Shown in pieces: positions 55,666 to 64,000 of a stretch of DNA of 64,000 nucleotides. Source of the stretch: Acidimicrobiales bacterium (GTDB lineage Bacteria > Actinomycetota > Acidimicrobiia > Acidimicrobiales > JAUJNH01). Position 1 is the first letter of the stretch, and each line of letters begins with the position of its first letter. Below the pieces are notes generated by a model, which saw only the letters and a list, made by a program, of their open reading frames with translations, searched no databases and was not told the DNA's origin. The DNA lies in NCBI GenBank assembly GCA_030448245.1, contig JAUJNH010000008.1, forward strand, positions 62,001 through 126,000. Direction: 5' to 3'. Position numbers and translations under genes: made by a program.

Positions 55666-56334
55666 CTACGCCTTGGAGACGAAGAGCGACCCGGCCAGGC
55701 TGGGGCCGAGCGCCAGCGGCTGGCCGTCGATGTCGAGGGTCAGCGTGCCGTCGGGCGCCCGCGCCTTGACGGTTGCCCCCACACCCGGCATGAACCGGGC
55801 CGCCGCCAGGTACGAGAGCGACTCCTGGTCGAGCTCGACCTGTTCGATGACCCGCCGCAGCACCAGGCGACCCCCCGGGCCGATGTCGCTGAGCGGCACG
55901 AGGTCCCGGTCGTCGTCGCCGGCCACCGCCCCGGGGATGGGGTTGCCGTGGGGGCAGGTGGTGGGGTGGCCGAGCACCTCGACCAGCCGCTCCTCGACCT
56001 CGTCGGAGATCACGTGCTCCCACCGGCAGGCCTCGACGTGCGCCTTGTCCCAGGCCAGGCCGATGACATCGGTCAGCAGCCGCTCGGCGAGCCGGTGCTT
56101 GCGCACCACCGACTCGGCCAGGTGGCGACCCTTGCCCGTGAGCTCGAGCTGGCGGCCAGCCACCTCGACGTAGCCCTCCGTCTTGAGCCGCCTGACCATC
56201 TCCGAGACCGAAGGCGCCGAGTGTCCGACCCGCTCAGCCAGGCGGGCCTGGATGACGACGGTGCCTTCCTCCTCCAGCTCGTGGATGGCTTCGAGGTACT
56301 CCTCGAGCGGAGGGTGGTAGCCGTCGCCGGTCAT
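55666..56334 (-). CDS. DtxR-family metal-dependent transcriptional regulator
   Basis: A 222-residue regulator with a winged helix (LAERVGHSAPSVSEMVRRLK), a dimerisation domain with metal ligands and a C-terminal SH3-like domain (VGATVKARAPDGTLTLDIDG). Ligands resembling IdeR are His80, Glu84 and His99 (site 1) and Cys103, Glu106, His107 (in EACRWEHVISDEVEERL). The residue aligned with IdeR Met10 appears to be Glu12, as in manganese-responsive MntR-like proteins, so Mn(II) sensing is as likely as Fe(II). The HPTTCPHGNPIPG loop is typical of the family. It probably represses metal uptake genes. Confidence 0.9.
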   Translation of the reverse strand: MTGDGYHPPLEEYLEAIHELEEEGTVVIQARLAERVGHSAPSVSEMVRRLKTEGYVEVAGRQLELTGKGRHLAESVVRKHRLAERLLTDVIGLAWDKAHVEACRWEHVISDEVEERLVEVLGHPTTCPHGNPIPGAVAGDDDRDLVPLSDIGPGGRLVLRRVIEQVELDQESLSYLAAARFMPGVGATVKARAPDGTLTLDIDGQPLALGPSLAGSLFVSKA

Positions 56335-56355
56335 CGGCCTCCACGCTACCGGGGT

Positions 56356-56799
56356 CTAGTTGGCTGGGACGTCGATCAGCGAGCGTGCGGCGCGCAGCGC
56401 CGCCCCCCGGGACCGCAGCGCCACGTTCAGCGCGTCGGAGGGTCGGGCGTCCAGGTCGGCCGTCGACCCGTCCGGGCGGAGCACCCGGACGTTGGCCACG
56501 TACACCCCGCCCGGACGCCGCTCGACGAGGGTGACGCCGGTGACGGCACCGGAGAGGGAGGCGATGGCGGCGAGCAGCAGGTCGTGGGTGCGGGGACGGG
56601 GCGGCTCGGTGCCGGCCAGGGCCTCCTGCACCAGCACGGCGTCGCTTCGGGCCATGACGATGTCGAGGTGACCAGCACCGTCGACCTCGACCAGCGACAC
56701 CGTCCCGGTGGCCGGCTGCAGGCCCTCCGGAGACAGCTCGACGGAGGCCAGGGCCAGCTCGACCAGCTCTGGCTCGGTGGTGCCGGCGTCGTCAGGCAC
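56356..56799 (-). CDS. Bifunctional nuclease (BFN, DUF151) family protein
   Basis: A 147-residue protein of the BFN/DUF151 fold. RTHDLLLAAIASLSGAVTGV, then TLVERRPGGVYVANVRVL and the ending ADLDARPSDALNVALRSRGA are characteristic. Family members have DNase/RNase activity in plants and appear as a single domain in actinobacteria, often near glycolysis or regulator genes. Start GTG 56799 has GAGGAT-like SD. It is 12 bp downstream of the DJ-1 gene on the same strand, and 21 bp upstream of the DtxR gene. Confidence 0.82.
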   Translation of the reverse strand: MPDDAGTTEPELVELALASVELSPEGLQPATGTVSLVEVDGAGHLDIVMARSDAVLVQEALAGTEPPRPRTHDLLLAAIASLSGAVTGVTLVERRPGGVYVANVRVLRPDGSTADLDARPSDALNVALRSRGAALRAARSLIDVPAN

Positions 56800-56811
56800 G
56801 AGCGGCGATCC

Positions 56812-57408
56812 TCACACGTCGGCCTGGAAGGGCGGCGCCGGGTCGTACTGGATGGCCCGCTGCGTCCACCGGGCGTGCTCGACGCCGGCCAGCTGGCCGA
56901 CCAGCCACAGGGCCATGTCGATCCCGGCCGAGACGCCGGCTGCGGTGACGAGCTTGCCGTCGACGACCCAGCGGGGCCCGTCCACGACCTCACCGGCCAG
57001 CGCCCGCTCGCGCAGCTGCTCGACGAAGCCGAAGTGGGTGGTGACCCGCCGCCCGGCAGCCGGTCCGGCGGCGGCGAGCAGCAGCGAGCCGGTGCACACG
57101 CTGGTCGTCCACGTCGTCTCTCGGTCGACCTCCCGGATCCAGCCGAGCACCGCGTCGTTGGTCACCTCCCGCCGGGTGCCGGCACCGCCCGGCACCACCA
57201 GCACGTCGAGCGGGGGGTGGTCGTCGAACCCGTGGTCGGCCATCACCCGCAGGCCCTTGCTGCACCGCACGATCCCGTCCCCACCGGCCTCGGCGATCGT
57301 GACCACGCGGTCGCGGTCGCGCCGGGCCATGGCCAGGACCTCCCACGGCCCGGCGAAGTCGAGCTCCTCGACCCCGTCGAAGAGCAGGATCCCGATGGTC
57401 CACGGCAC
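56812..57408 (-). CDS. DJ-1/PfpI-family protein (isonitrile hydratase-like)
   Basis: A 198-residue class I glutamine-amidotransferase-like protein. WTIGILLFDGVEELDFAGPW is the N-terminal strand-loop with acidic residue, LDVLVVPGGAGTRREV the central loop, and TTSVCTGSLLLAAAGPAAGR holds the nucleophile Cys105. The pattern resembles isonitrile hydratase (InhA) and the sensor domains of AraC regulators, but no DNA-binding domain is attached. GTG 57408 is seven bases after TACGCT on the minus strand. It may detoxify or sense a small molecule. Confidence 0.83.
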   Translation of the reverse strand: MPWTIGILLFDGVEELDFAGPWEVLAMARRDRDRVVTIAEAGGDGIVRCSKGLRVMADHGFDDHPPLDVLVVPGGAGTRREVTNDAVLGWIREVDRETTWTTSVCTGSLLLAAAGPAAGRRVTTHFGFVEQLRERALAGEVVDGPRWVVDGKLVTAAGVSAGIDMALWLVGQLAGVEHARWTQRAIQYDPAPPFQADV

Positions 57409-57443
57409 GACCGGGAGCGTAGAGGGGAACGCCCGGAGCCCCG

Positions 57444-58130
57444 GTGCGGTTGCACGAGGTGATGCTCTTCGCCCGCAAGACCCTCGAGCTGCCCACCCCC
57501 GAGACAGCGCTGCCCGGCCGCCCGACCCCCCTCGGCCAGGTCGGTCCCCACGCGGTCACCGGCCGCCCGGTCCAGCCCCCCTTCCCCGACGGCTACGACA
57601 CCGTCCAGGTGGGCCTGGGCTGCTTCTGGGGGGCCGAGCGGCTCTTCTGGGAGACCGACGGCGTGTGGACCACCGCAGTGGGCTACGCCGGCGGCATCAC
57701 CCTCAACCCCACCTACAGCGAGACCTGCAGCGGCCGCACGGGCCACACCGAGGCGGTGCTCGTGGTGTTCGACCCGGCGGCCATCTCGTTCGAAGGCATC
57801 CTCAAGGTGTTCTGGGAGGGCCACGACCCGACCCAGGTGATGCGCCAGGGCAACGACGTCGGCAGCCAGTACCGGTCGGCCCTCTACTGGACCAGCGAGG
57901 AGCAGCGCGTCGTGGCCGAGGCCAGCCGCGACGCCTTTGCCAAGGCTCTGACCGACGCCGGCCACCCGCGGCCGATCGCCACCGAGCTGGCCCCCGCCGG
58001 CCCCTTCTACTACGCCGAGGACTACCACCAGCAGTACCTCCACAAGAACCCCGGCGGCTACTGCGGCCTTGGCGGCACCGGGGTCTCCTGCCCGACCGGG
58101 TTGATGACGTCGGAGCCGACGGAGGACTGA
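57444..58130 (+). CDS. msrA: Peptide methionine (S)-S-oxide reductase MsrA
   Basis: MsrA repairs oxidised methionine. The 228-residue protein has the catalytic motif [20 protein letters not shown] with Cys60, the block [40 protein letters not shown] and the C-terminal [19 protein letters not shown]. Resolving Cys may be in [16 protein letters not shown] near the end. It starts with GTG 57444, divergent from the DJ-1 gene with a 35-bp gap. Intact and functional by sequence. Confidence 0.94.
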   Translation: MRLHEVMLFARKTLELPTPETALPGRPTPLGQVGPHAVTGRPVQPPFPDGYDTVQVGLGCFWGAERLFWETDGVWTTAVGYAGGITLNPTYSETCSGRTGHTEAVLVVFDPAAISFEGILKVFWEGHDPTQVMRQGNDVGSQYRSALYWTSEEQRVVAEASRDAFAKALTDAGHPRPIATELAPAGPFYYAEDYHQQYLHKNPGGYCGLGGTGVSCPTGLMTSEPTED

Positions 58131-58148
58131 TCGAGCTCGGGAGGCACC

Positions 58149-58241
58149 ATGTCCCTGGTTCGTGTCGACAACTTCTCGATCTCCGCGCTCGGCCGCCCAC
58201 GCGAGCTTGCCGACCTCCTGGCCACCGACGTTGCTTCGTAG
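58149..58241 (+). pseudogene. Remnant of a dihydrofolate-reductase-like (RibD C-terminal) gene
   Basis: A 30-codon frame MSLVRVDNFSISALGRPREL and stop at 58239. The first 12 residues match the usual start of RibD-C/DHFR-like proteins (V-x-V-D-N-F-S-I-S-L-D-G); after that the similarity ends. A preceding GGGAGG is in place, so the original start survives. It is a truncated gene with no remaining domain. Confidence 0.5.
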
Positions 58242-58289
58242 CGCGCCAGGCATGGTCCATGCCTGCACCGATCCAAAGCCTCGACGCCG

Positions 58290-58484
58290 CTACGCCACAC
58301 GGGCCTTGCTCATGGCGTCGAGGTGCCGGTGGTTTGTGCCGCGGCAGCCGCCGAGCACCCGCAACGCCGGCAGCTGCTCACGCAGCTCTCGGTAGCGGGC
58401 GGCCAGCTCGAGCGGATCGCCGCGTTCCAGCTCCTCGGCCTCGTCGAGCTCGGCGTGACTGAGCATCGAGGCGTTGGCCCGTAG
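58290..58484 (-). pseudogene. C-terminal remnant of a homocysteine S-methyltransferase
   Basis: On the reverse strand: ANASMLSHAELDEAEELERG, DPLELAARYRELREQLPALR and VLGGCRGTNHRHLDAMS, with the stop at 58290. This is the last 60 residues of the homocysteine S-methyltransferase fold, whose zinc motif is GGCCGT. Here the second Cys is Arg, so the metal site is lost, and the rest of the enzyme is absent beyond about 58484. It is dead. Confidence 0.6.
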
Positions 58485-58567
58485 CCCGCCCCGCCGGCCA
58501 GTCCACCTCGGGCTGCGGTCGTTGCGGTTCTCCGGGGGCGGGCCGAGCGGCGGCCGGCTGCGCCTGG

Positions 58568-59197
58568 CTAGATGCGGCCCTCCTTCTTCAGGAAGGACTC
58601 CTTGGCTGCGTAGAACGCGATGGTGGCGGCGGCGATGCCCACACCGATGGTGGCGATGAACTGCGAGAGGAGCAGCGGGGCGCTGCCCTCGGACGAGATG
58701 ATGACCAAAGCCCGGATGACCGCGTACACGGCGATGATGGCGGCGAGGGCGGCGGTCGCCTGGAGGAGGAGGCGGCGGGCGAAGCCCCCCGGCGGGTCCG
58801 GCGTCAGGAGCAGCAGGGCGACAGCCAGCCCGAGGAGGGCGACGTCGCCCACGTCGACGGTGTCGGTCAGGGCCAGGAGCCGAGCCCGGAAGCCACCGAT
58901 GCGCGGGTCAGCCAGGAAGCCGATCAGGCCCGCAGCCGTGGCGAACAGCACGGCGGCGATCAGGCCGGAGGCCGCCAGGGTCGACGGGTCGGCCGTCATC
59001 CCGGCAAGGCCGCTCTGCCCACCCGGGCCGGACGAGCGTCCGGAACCGGCCATGGAGGACGTGCCCCCGTAGGCGCCGGACGGGGCGGGACCGGGCGGAG
59101 GCCCAGGCGGTGGGCCGGGCGGTGGGCCGGGCGGCGGTGGGAAGCCCGAGCCTGGCGGTGGCGGTTGGTAGGGCGGATGCTGGAACGGGTCGGTCAT
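58568..59197 (-). CDS. Pro-rich membrane protein of unknown function
   Basis: A 209-residue protein. The first 70 residues are Pro/Gly-rich (PFQHPPYQPPPPGSGFPPPP and PSGAYGGTSSMAGSGRSSG). Then come about four membrane helices: ASGLIAAVLFATAAGLIGFL, DVALLGLAVALLLLTP, ALAAIIAVYAVIRALVIIS and FIATIGVGIAAATIAFYAAK, with a short basic end. Such Pro-rich N-termini are common in actinobacterial envelope proteins. Divergent from icmF, 99 bp apart. No domain recognised. Confidence 0.65.
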   Translation of the reverse strand: MTDPFQHPPYQPPPPGSGFPPPPGPPPGPPPGPPPGPAPSGAYGGTSSMAGSGRSSGPGGQSGLAGMTADPSTLAASGLIAAVLFATAAGLIGFLADPRIGGFRARLLALTDTVDVGDVALLGLAVALLLLTPDPPGGFARRLLLQATAALAAIIAVYAVIRALVIISSEGSAPLLLSQFIATIGVGIAAATIAFYAAKESFLKKEGRI

Positions 59198-59284
59198 GCT
59201 GGAAGTGTCGCGCCCGGCCGCCTGGCCGCGCGCCGGATGGCAGCGGCGACCACGACGGGCGTTCGCAGTGCTTGGACGTCAAAG

Positions 59285-59290
59285 TATCTT
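59285..59290 (+). promoter_or_regulatory. -10 hexamer TATCTT of icmF
   Basis: TATCTT six bases before ATG 59297, giving a leaderless transcript. No Shine-Dalgarno sequence precedes the ATG. Confidence 0.55.
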
Positions 59291-59296
59291 CCTTCC

Positions 59297-62200
59297 ATGG
59301 GCTCCACCGCCCTCCACCGGCCGATCCACCCCGTGCGCTTCGTCACGGCCGCCAGCCTGTTCGACGGGCACGACGCCGCCATCAACATCATGCGGCGGCT
59401 GCTCCAGGCCCAGGGGGCCGAGGTGGTGCACCTGGGCCACAACCGCTCGGTCGACGAGATCGTGGCCGCCGTGGTGCAGGAGGACGTGCAGGGGGTGGCG
59501 GTGTCGTCGTACCAGGGCGGCCACCTCGAGTTCTTCCCCTACCTGGTCGACCGCCTGCGGGAGGAGGGCTGTGGCCACGTGAAGGTGTTCGGCGGAGGCG
59601 GCGGTGTGATCATCCCCACCGAGATCGAGGCGCTGCAGGCCGCCGGCGTGACGAGGATCTTCTCGCCCCAGGACGGCCAGCGGCTCGGCCTGGCCCGCAT
59701 GGTCAACGCCATGGTCGAGGCGTGCGACGTGGACCCGGCCGGGCCGCTGCCGTCGCTGGACGAGGTGCTGGGCGGCGGGCACCGGGCGCTGGCCCGCACG
59801 ATCACCGCGGTCGAGGCAGAGGTCGTGCCCGGTCCGCTCCGGGGCGAGCTGGCCGCCGCCGCCGGCCGCCGCCCCGTCCCCGTCCTGGGGATCACCGGCA
59901 CCGGCGGGTCCGGCAAGTCGTCGTTGACCGACGAGCTGGTACGCCGCTTCCGGCTGGACCAGGAGGACAAGCTCCGGATCGCCGTGCTGGCCGTCGATCC
60001 CACCCGCCGCAGGGGCGGCGGCGCCCTCCTCGGTGACCGGATCCGGATGAACGCCATCGACTCATCCCAGGTCTTCTTCCGCTCGCTGGCCACCCGTGGC
60101 GCGGCCACCGAGCTGCCGGAGCGGCTCGCCGACGCCATCACGGCCTGCCGGGCGGCGGGGTTCGACCTGGTGATCGTCGAGACGCCCGGGATCGGCCAGG
60201 GCGACGCCGCAGTGGTCGACCTCGTCGACCTGTCCCTCTACGTCATGACCCCCGAGTTCGGCGCCGCCTCGCAGCTCGAGAAGATCGACATGCTCGACTT
60301 CGCCGACGCGGTGGCGATCAACAAGTTCGAGCGCCGGGGCGCCCAGGACGCCCTGCGCGACGTGCGGCGCCAGCTCGCCCGCAACCGAGAGGCCTTCTCG
60401 ACCCCACCCGAGGAGCTCCCGGTGTTCGGCACCACCGCGGCGCGCTTCAACGACGCCGGGGTCACCGCCCTCTACCAGCACCTCCGGGACCAGCTCGCCG
60501 GCCTGGGCCTCACGACGGTCCCGGGCCGCCTGCCGGCCGTGCACACCAAGGTGCCGCCGGCCGCCACCGCGCTGGTGCCGCCGAACCGGACCCGCTACCT
60601 GGCCGAGGTGGCCGAAACGGTCCGGGCCCACCACCACCGCACGGCCGAGCAGGCCGAGGTGGCCCGTCGGCGCCAGCAGCTGCGGGCCGTGCGCGACCTC
60701 CTCGTCCAGCAGGGTGATCCCGTCGACGCGGTCGAGCGCCTGCTGGCCGACGCCGAGGAGCAGCTGGACGCGGAGTGCCGGGCGCTGCTCGACGGGTGGC
60801 CGGCGGTGGTCGAGGCGCTGTCGGGCGAGGAGCACGTGGCCGTGGTCGGCGGCCGGGAGGTGCGGATCCCGCTGACCAGGGAGTCGCTGGCCGGCACCAA
60901 GGTCCCCCGCATCGCCCTCCCCCGCACAACCGACGAAAGCGACCTGCTGCGCTGGCTCCGCTCGGAGAACCTGCCCGGCCGCTACCCCTTCACCGCCGGC
61001 GTGTTCCCCTTCAAGGCCGGCGGCGAGGAGCCGGCCCGCATGTTCGCCGGCGAGGGCGGGCCGGCCCGCACCAACCGCCGCTTCCACCTGCTGGCCGAGG
61101 GCCAGCCGGCCACCCGCCTGTCGACCGCCTTCGACTCGGTCACCCTCTACGGCGCCGACCCGGACGAGCGCCCCGACGTGTACGGCAAGGTCGGCACCTC
61201 CGGCGTGTCGATCGCCACGCTCGACGACATGAAGGCCCTCTACGACGGCTTCGACCTGTCGTCGCCGACCACGTCCGTGTCGATGACGATCAACGGTCCG
61301 GCGCCCACGATCCTGGCCATGTTCCTCAACACGGCCATCGACCAGCAGGTCGACGGCTTCGAGGCCGAGCAGGGCCGGCCGCCCACCGACGAGGAGGCCG
61401 CCGCCATCCGCGACCGCGTGCTGTCGTCGGTGCGGGGCACGGTGCAGGCCGACATCCTGAAGGAGGACCAGGGCCAGAACACCTGCATCTTCTCCACCGA
61501 GTTCTCGCTCGGGATGATGGCCGACATCCAGCAGCTGTTCGTCCAGCACCGGGTCCGGCACTTCTACTCGGTCTCGATCTCCGGCTACCACATCGCCGAG
61601 GCCGGGGCCAACCCCGTCACCCAGCTGGCCTTCACGCTGGCCAACGGCTTCACCTACGTCGAGGCCTACCTGGCCCGGGGCATGGCCATCGACGACTTCA
61701 CCCCCAACCTCTCGTTCTTCTTCTCGAACGGCATGGACCCGGAGTACACCGTCCTCGGGAGGGTGGCCCGCCGCATCTGGGCCGTAGCCATGCGCGACCG
61801 CTACGGCGGCAACGTGCGCAGCCAGAAGCTGAAGTACCACGTCCAGACCTCGGGTCGGTCGCTCCACGCCCAGGAGATGGCCTTCAACGACATCCGCACC
61901 ACCCTCCAGGCCCTCTGCGCCATCTACGACAACGCCAACAGCCTGCACACCAACGCCTACGACGAAGCCGTCACCACGCCCTCGGCCGACTCGGTTCGGC
62001 GGGCCCTGGCCATCCAGCTCGTGATCGGCCGGGAGTGGGGGCTGGCGGCCAACGAGAACCCCCTGCAGGGCAGCTTCGTCGTGGAGCAGCTCACCGACCT
62101 GGTCGAGGAGGCGGTGCTGGCCGAGCTGGAGCGCATCAGCGAGCGGGGCGGTGTCCTGGGGGCCATGGAGACGGGCTACCAGCGGGGCCGCATCCAGGAC

Positions 62201-62533
62201 GAGTCGATGCTGTACGAGCAGCGCAAGCACGACGGATCACTGCCGATCGTCGGCGTCAACACCTTCCGCAACCCGTCCGGCGACACCGCGCCGACCGCGC
62301 TCGTGCTGGCCCGCTCGTCGGACGAGGAGAAGCAGGACCAGCTGGCCCGCCTCCGCGACTTCCAGGCCCGCCACGCCGGCGAGCGCCCCGCAGCCCTCGA
62401 GCGGCTGCGTCAGGCCGCGCTGGCCGGCGACAACCTCTTCGCCGTGCTGCTGGACGTGGTGCGCTGCTGCACCCTCGGCGAGATCACCAACGCCCTGTTC
62501 GAGGTGGGCGGCCGTTACCGCCGCAGCGTCTGA
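59297..62533 (+). CDS. icmF: Fused isobutyryl-CoA mutase IcmF (B12 domain, G-protein chaperone, mutase)
   Basis: IcmF isomerises isobutyryl-CoA and n-butyryl-CoA with adenosylcobalamin; the built-in MeaB-type GTPase protects the cofactor. The 1,078 residues run: cobalamin-binding domain with SLFDGHDAAINIMRRLLQAQ and VAVSSYQGGHLEFFPYLVDR (residues 1-150), GTPase domain with LGITGTGGSGKSSLTDELVR near 200 and FDLVIVETPGIGQGDAAVVD, then the mutase TIM barrel from about 540 (RYPFTAGVFPFKAGGEEPAR, VSMTINGPAPTILAMFLNTA, SISGYHIAEAGANPVTQLAF). All three parts are complete. The order B12-GTPase-mutase is the IcmF architecture and not that of separate methylmalonyl-CoA mutase. ATG 59297 sits at the +1 of TATCTT. 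Confidence 0.95.
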   Translation: MGSTALHRPIHPVRFVTAASLFDGHDAAINIMRRLLQAQGAEVVHLGHNRSVDEIVAAVVQEDVQGVAVSSYQGGHLEFFPYLVDRLREEGCGHVKVFGGGGGVIIPTEIEALQAAGVTRIFSPQDGQRLGLARMVNAMVEACDVDPAGPLPSLDEVLGGGHRALARTITAVEAEVVPGPLRGELAAAAGRRPVPVLGITGTGGSGKSSLTDELVRRFRLDQEDKLRIAVLAVDPTRRRGGGALLGDRIRMNAIDSSQVFFRSLATRGAATELPERLADAITACRAAGFDLVIVETPGIGQGDAAVVDLVDLSLYVMTPEFGAASQLEKIDMLDFADAVAINKFERRGAQDALRDVRRQLARNREAFSTPPEELPVFGTTAARFNDAGVTALYQHLRDQLAGLGLTTVPGRLPAVHTKVPPAATALVPPNRTRYLAEVAETVRAHHHRTAEQAEVARRRQQLRAVRDLLVQQGDPVDAVERLLADAEEQLDAECRALLDGWPAVVEALSGEEHVAVVGGREVRIPLTRESLAGTKVPRIALPRTTDESDLLRWLRSENLPGRYPFTAGVFPFKAGGEEPARMFAGEGGPARTNRRFHLLAEGQPATRLSTAFDSVTLYGADPDERPDVYGKVGTSGVSIATLDDMKALYDGFDLSSPTTSVSMTINGPAPTILAMFLNTAIDQQVDGFEAEQGRPPTDEEAAAIRDRVLSSVRGTVQADILKEDQGQNTCIFSTEFSLGMMADIQQLFVQHRVRHFYSVSISGYHIAEAGANPVTQLAFTLANGFTYVEAYLARGMAIDDFTPNLSFFFSNGMDPEYTVLGRVARRIWAVAMRDRYGGNVRSQKLKYHVQTSGRSLHAQEMAFNDIRTTLQALCAIYDNANSLHTNAYDEAVTTPSADSVRRALAIQLVIGREWGLAANENPLQGSFVVEQLTDLVEEAVLAELERISERGGVLGAMETGYQRGRIQDESMLYEQRKHDGSLPIVGVNTFRNPSGDTAPTALVLARSSDEEKQDQLARLRDFQARHAGERPAALERLRQAALAGDNLFAVLLDVVRCCTLGEITNALFEVGGRYRRSV

Positions 62534-62537
62534 GCGA

Positions 62538-62957
62538 TCAGTGGACGGCCGGCGGCGCCGGGTTGGACGGGAGGACCTCTGCCATGGCCTGGCGCAGCCG
62601 GCGGGTGCGGGCGTGGTGCTGGCGCAGCCGCTCCTCCTCGGCAGCGTCGAGCACGTCGACCACGGCCTCCCATCCGGCGCAGGTCCACACGGCGGGGCCG
62701 TGGGTGGGCACCCGCTCGGCCAGGCCCTGCTCGGTGAGCGCCTCCATCACCTGGTAGGTGCTGGTGCGGGGCACGCCCGACAGCTCGGCGAGCTGGGCGC
62801 TGTTGGCCGACCCGGCCCGCAGGAGGGCCAGGAGGACCCTGGCCTCGTACGGCCGCAGGCCCAGCGCCTGCAGCTCCCGGCGCAGACCGTCGGGGACGGC
62901 CGTTCCGCCGTTCGCCCGCCTTCCACCATGGTTCCTGTCTTGCAGGCTGGTGACCAC
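62538..62957 (-). CDS. TrmB-like winged-helix transcriptional regulator
   Basis: About 139 residues from GTG 62957. The winged helix is LQALGLRPYEARVLLALLRA followed by GSANSAQLAELSGVPRTSTY and QVMEALTEQGLAERV, matching TrmB-type domains that read sugar or metabolite signals. The C-terminal part (AGWEAVVDVLDAAEEERLRQ) is a short helix only; no ligand domain follows. Its stop is 5 bp from the icmF stop, so the genes converge. The target is unknown. Confidence 0.75.
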   Translation of the reverse strand: MVTSLQDRNHGGRRANGGTAVPDGLRRELQALGLRPYEARVLLALLRAGSANSAQLAELSGVPRTSTYQVMEALTEQGLAERVPTHGPAVWTCAGWEAVVDVLDAAEEERLRQHHARTRRLRQAMAEVLPSNPAPPAVH

Positions 62958-63249
62958 CCGTCTCCCCTCGTGGTAGTGCTCGAAGCTCAGCGGCCCCCTG
63001 TCGCCGCTAGATGTACCACGCCTATAGCCCCGATGCCACACATTCGACGCGCCAGCACCCGAGCGAGCGGCCGTGACGGCACCGTGGACCCGGGTGACAC
63101 CACCCTCGTCGGGCGCCCGCAGGGGTCCACCGCATCCCGGTGACGGTGCCCGTAGCGTCGGGCTGGATGTCCTGCGCGTCGGCTCGAGCGGTGGAAGCGG
63201 CCCTCCCCGCACACGATCCGGGTTCCCCCACCCGGGCCGAGCGGGCACG
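62958..63249. other. Intergenic region, no gene found
   Basis: About 290 bp between divergent genes. Open frames here have atypical composition and no recognisable motif. It should hold the promoters of the TrmB-like regulator and the methyltransferase. Confidence 0.45.
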
Positions 63250-64000
63250 GTGACCGACCTCCGACCGAGGGGGACCTCGACCCGCGCCTTTGGCGCCGGC
63301 CGGCGTGAGAGCCACGACGCCGGCGACTTCTACGCCCGGTTCCGGCCCCCCGAGGTGTCGGACGACGACGCCGTCCACCCGCCGTTCGAGCTCGAGGAGC
63401 CGCTCGTGAAGGGCGACGCCCGGCACATGGAGGCGATCCCGTCGAAGTCGGTCGCCCTGGTGGTCACCTCGCCGCCCTACTTCGCCGGCAAGGAGTACGA
63501 GGAGGACCTCGGCCGTAACGGGGTGCCGGCCGACTACCTCGACTACCTCAGGATGCTGGGCCAGGTCTTCTCCGAGTGCGTCCGGGTCCTCGAGCCCGGC
63601 GGGCGGATCGCGGTCAACGTGGCCAACCTCGGCCGCAGGCCGTTCCGGTCACTTGCCTCCGACGTCACCCGGATCCTGCAGGACGACCTGGGCCTGCTGC
63701 TGCGGGGCGAGGTGGTGTGGGCCAAGGCCGATGGCGCCTCGGGCTCGTGTGCGTGGGGATCGTTCCGCTCGGCATCCAACCCGGTGCTGCGAGACGTGAC
63801 CGAGCGGGTGATCATCGCCTCGAAGGGCCGCTTCGACCGGGCGCTGACGACCGAGCAGCGGCGGCGGGCCGGGCTCCCCTCCAGCTCGTGGATCTCGAAC
63901 GACGAGTTCCTGGAGGCCACCCTCGACCTGTGGCGCATCCCACCCGAGAGCGCCACCCGGGTCGGCCATCCGGCCCCCTTCCCCGTCGAGCTCCCGCTGC
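63250..64000 (+). CDS. Site-specific DNA methyltransferase (N6A/N4C type), cut by window edge
   Basis: From GTG 63250: TDLRPRGTSTRAFGAGRRES, HDAGDFYARFRPPEVSDDDA, then the catalytic motif VVTSPPYFAGKEYEEDLGR (S-P-P-Y, near residue 73), FSECVRVLEPGGRIAVNVAN and ASDVTRILQDDLGLLLRGE. Just before the edge comes RVGHPAPFPVELPL, the cofactor-motif segment that in beta-class enzymes follows the catalytic one. The end is missing. This type is often solitary in actinobacteria; no restriction enzyme gene is visible. Confidence 0.85.
   Translation, partial: MTDLRPRGTSTRAFGAGRRESHDAGDFYARFRPPEVSDDDAVHPPFELEEPLVKGDARHMEAIPSKSVALVVTSPPYFAGKEYEEDLGRNGVPADYLDYLRMLGQVFSECVRVLEPGGRIAVNVANLGRRPFRSLASDVTRILQDDLGLLLRGEVVWAKADGASGSCAWGSFRSASNPVLRDVTERVIIASKGRFDRALTTEQRRRAGLPSSSWISNDEFLEATLDLWRIPPESATRVGHPAPFPVELPL

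Noticed and set aside
60062..62230. 722-codon minus-strand frame over icmF
   Set aside because: It lacks motifs; icmF on the plus strand is complete.

Overview
The window is about 72-73% GC, with strong third-position GC bias and dense coding on both strands. The gene set points to an actinobacterium, most likely from the class Acidimicrobiia or a close relative, though no rRNA or other species-level marker is present. It includes a coenzyme F420 biosynthesis gene (cofC), a mycothiol-reductase-like DsbA protein, actinobacterial SOS boxes, an HU protein with a histone-H1-like tail, a DtxR/IdeR regulator and a fused isobutyryl-CoA mutase. No tRNA, rRNA, CRISPR array, insertion sequence or prophage was seen.

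Layout. 0-4.4 kb: partial panE, DsbA-like protein, small or broken GNAT, YbjN and VOC genes, and a TetR regulator divergent from the VOC gene. 4.4-12.9 kb: SOS mutagenesis genes dnaE2 and imuA-imuB, each behind a LexA box, separated by DUF2277, SRPBCC, Rieske and lipoprotein genes. 12.9-18.7 kb: nucleotidyltransferase, MFS exporter, glutamate dehydrogenase, then a coupled plus-strand operon of an AI-2E-type transporter, a small LOR/SDH-like protein and an amidinotransferase-fold enzyme. 18.7-25.3 kb: cadherin-like surface protein, lgt, acyltransferase-SGNH protein, rnhB and selD. 25.3-31 kb: an overlapping minus-strand operon (six-hairpin glycosidase-like protein, 49-aa ORF, HtrA-like protease, RpiB, with GYD just downstream), then gpsA. 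31-36.4 kb: cofC with a PIG-L deacetylase, HU with an H1-like protein, PPK2, and a TPP riboswitch before thiC. 36.5-47.2 kb: class A PBP, Lon, a DUF4333-like protein and a heterodimeric ABC exporter. 47.2-55.7 kb: S8 protease with a 15-bp tandem repeat, GGDEF-EAL protein, ung, HNH nuclease, lytic transglycosylase and a ruined M23 gene. 55.7-64 kb: DtxR regulator, BFN nuclease, DJ-1 protein, MsrA, two gene remnants, icmF, a TrmB-like regulator and a partial DNA methyltransferase.

Two patterns run through the window. First, many first genes start at or within a few bases of the transcription start expected from a TANNNT hexamer, with exactly six bases between hexamer and ATG/GTG in eight cases; this indicates widespread leaderless mRNA. 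Second, several otherwise intact genes are broken by a single missing base, repeatedly in a run of five C or G. That looks like sequencing or assembly error rather than gene death. The M23 gene and the two remnants near 58.2-58.5 kb look truly decayed.

The most interesting items are the SOS mutasome with a 31-residue in-frame tandem repeat inside DnaE2, the split arginine-dihydrolase-like operon, the HU/H1-like pair, the coupled protease/glycosidase-like operon, and a mini-ORF in frame with the PBP and separated from it only by an amber codon.
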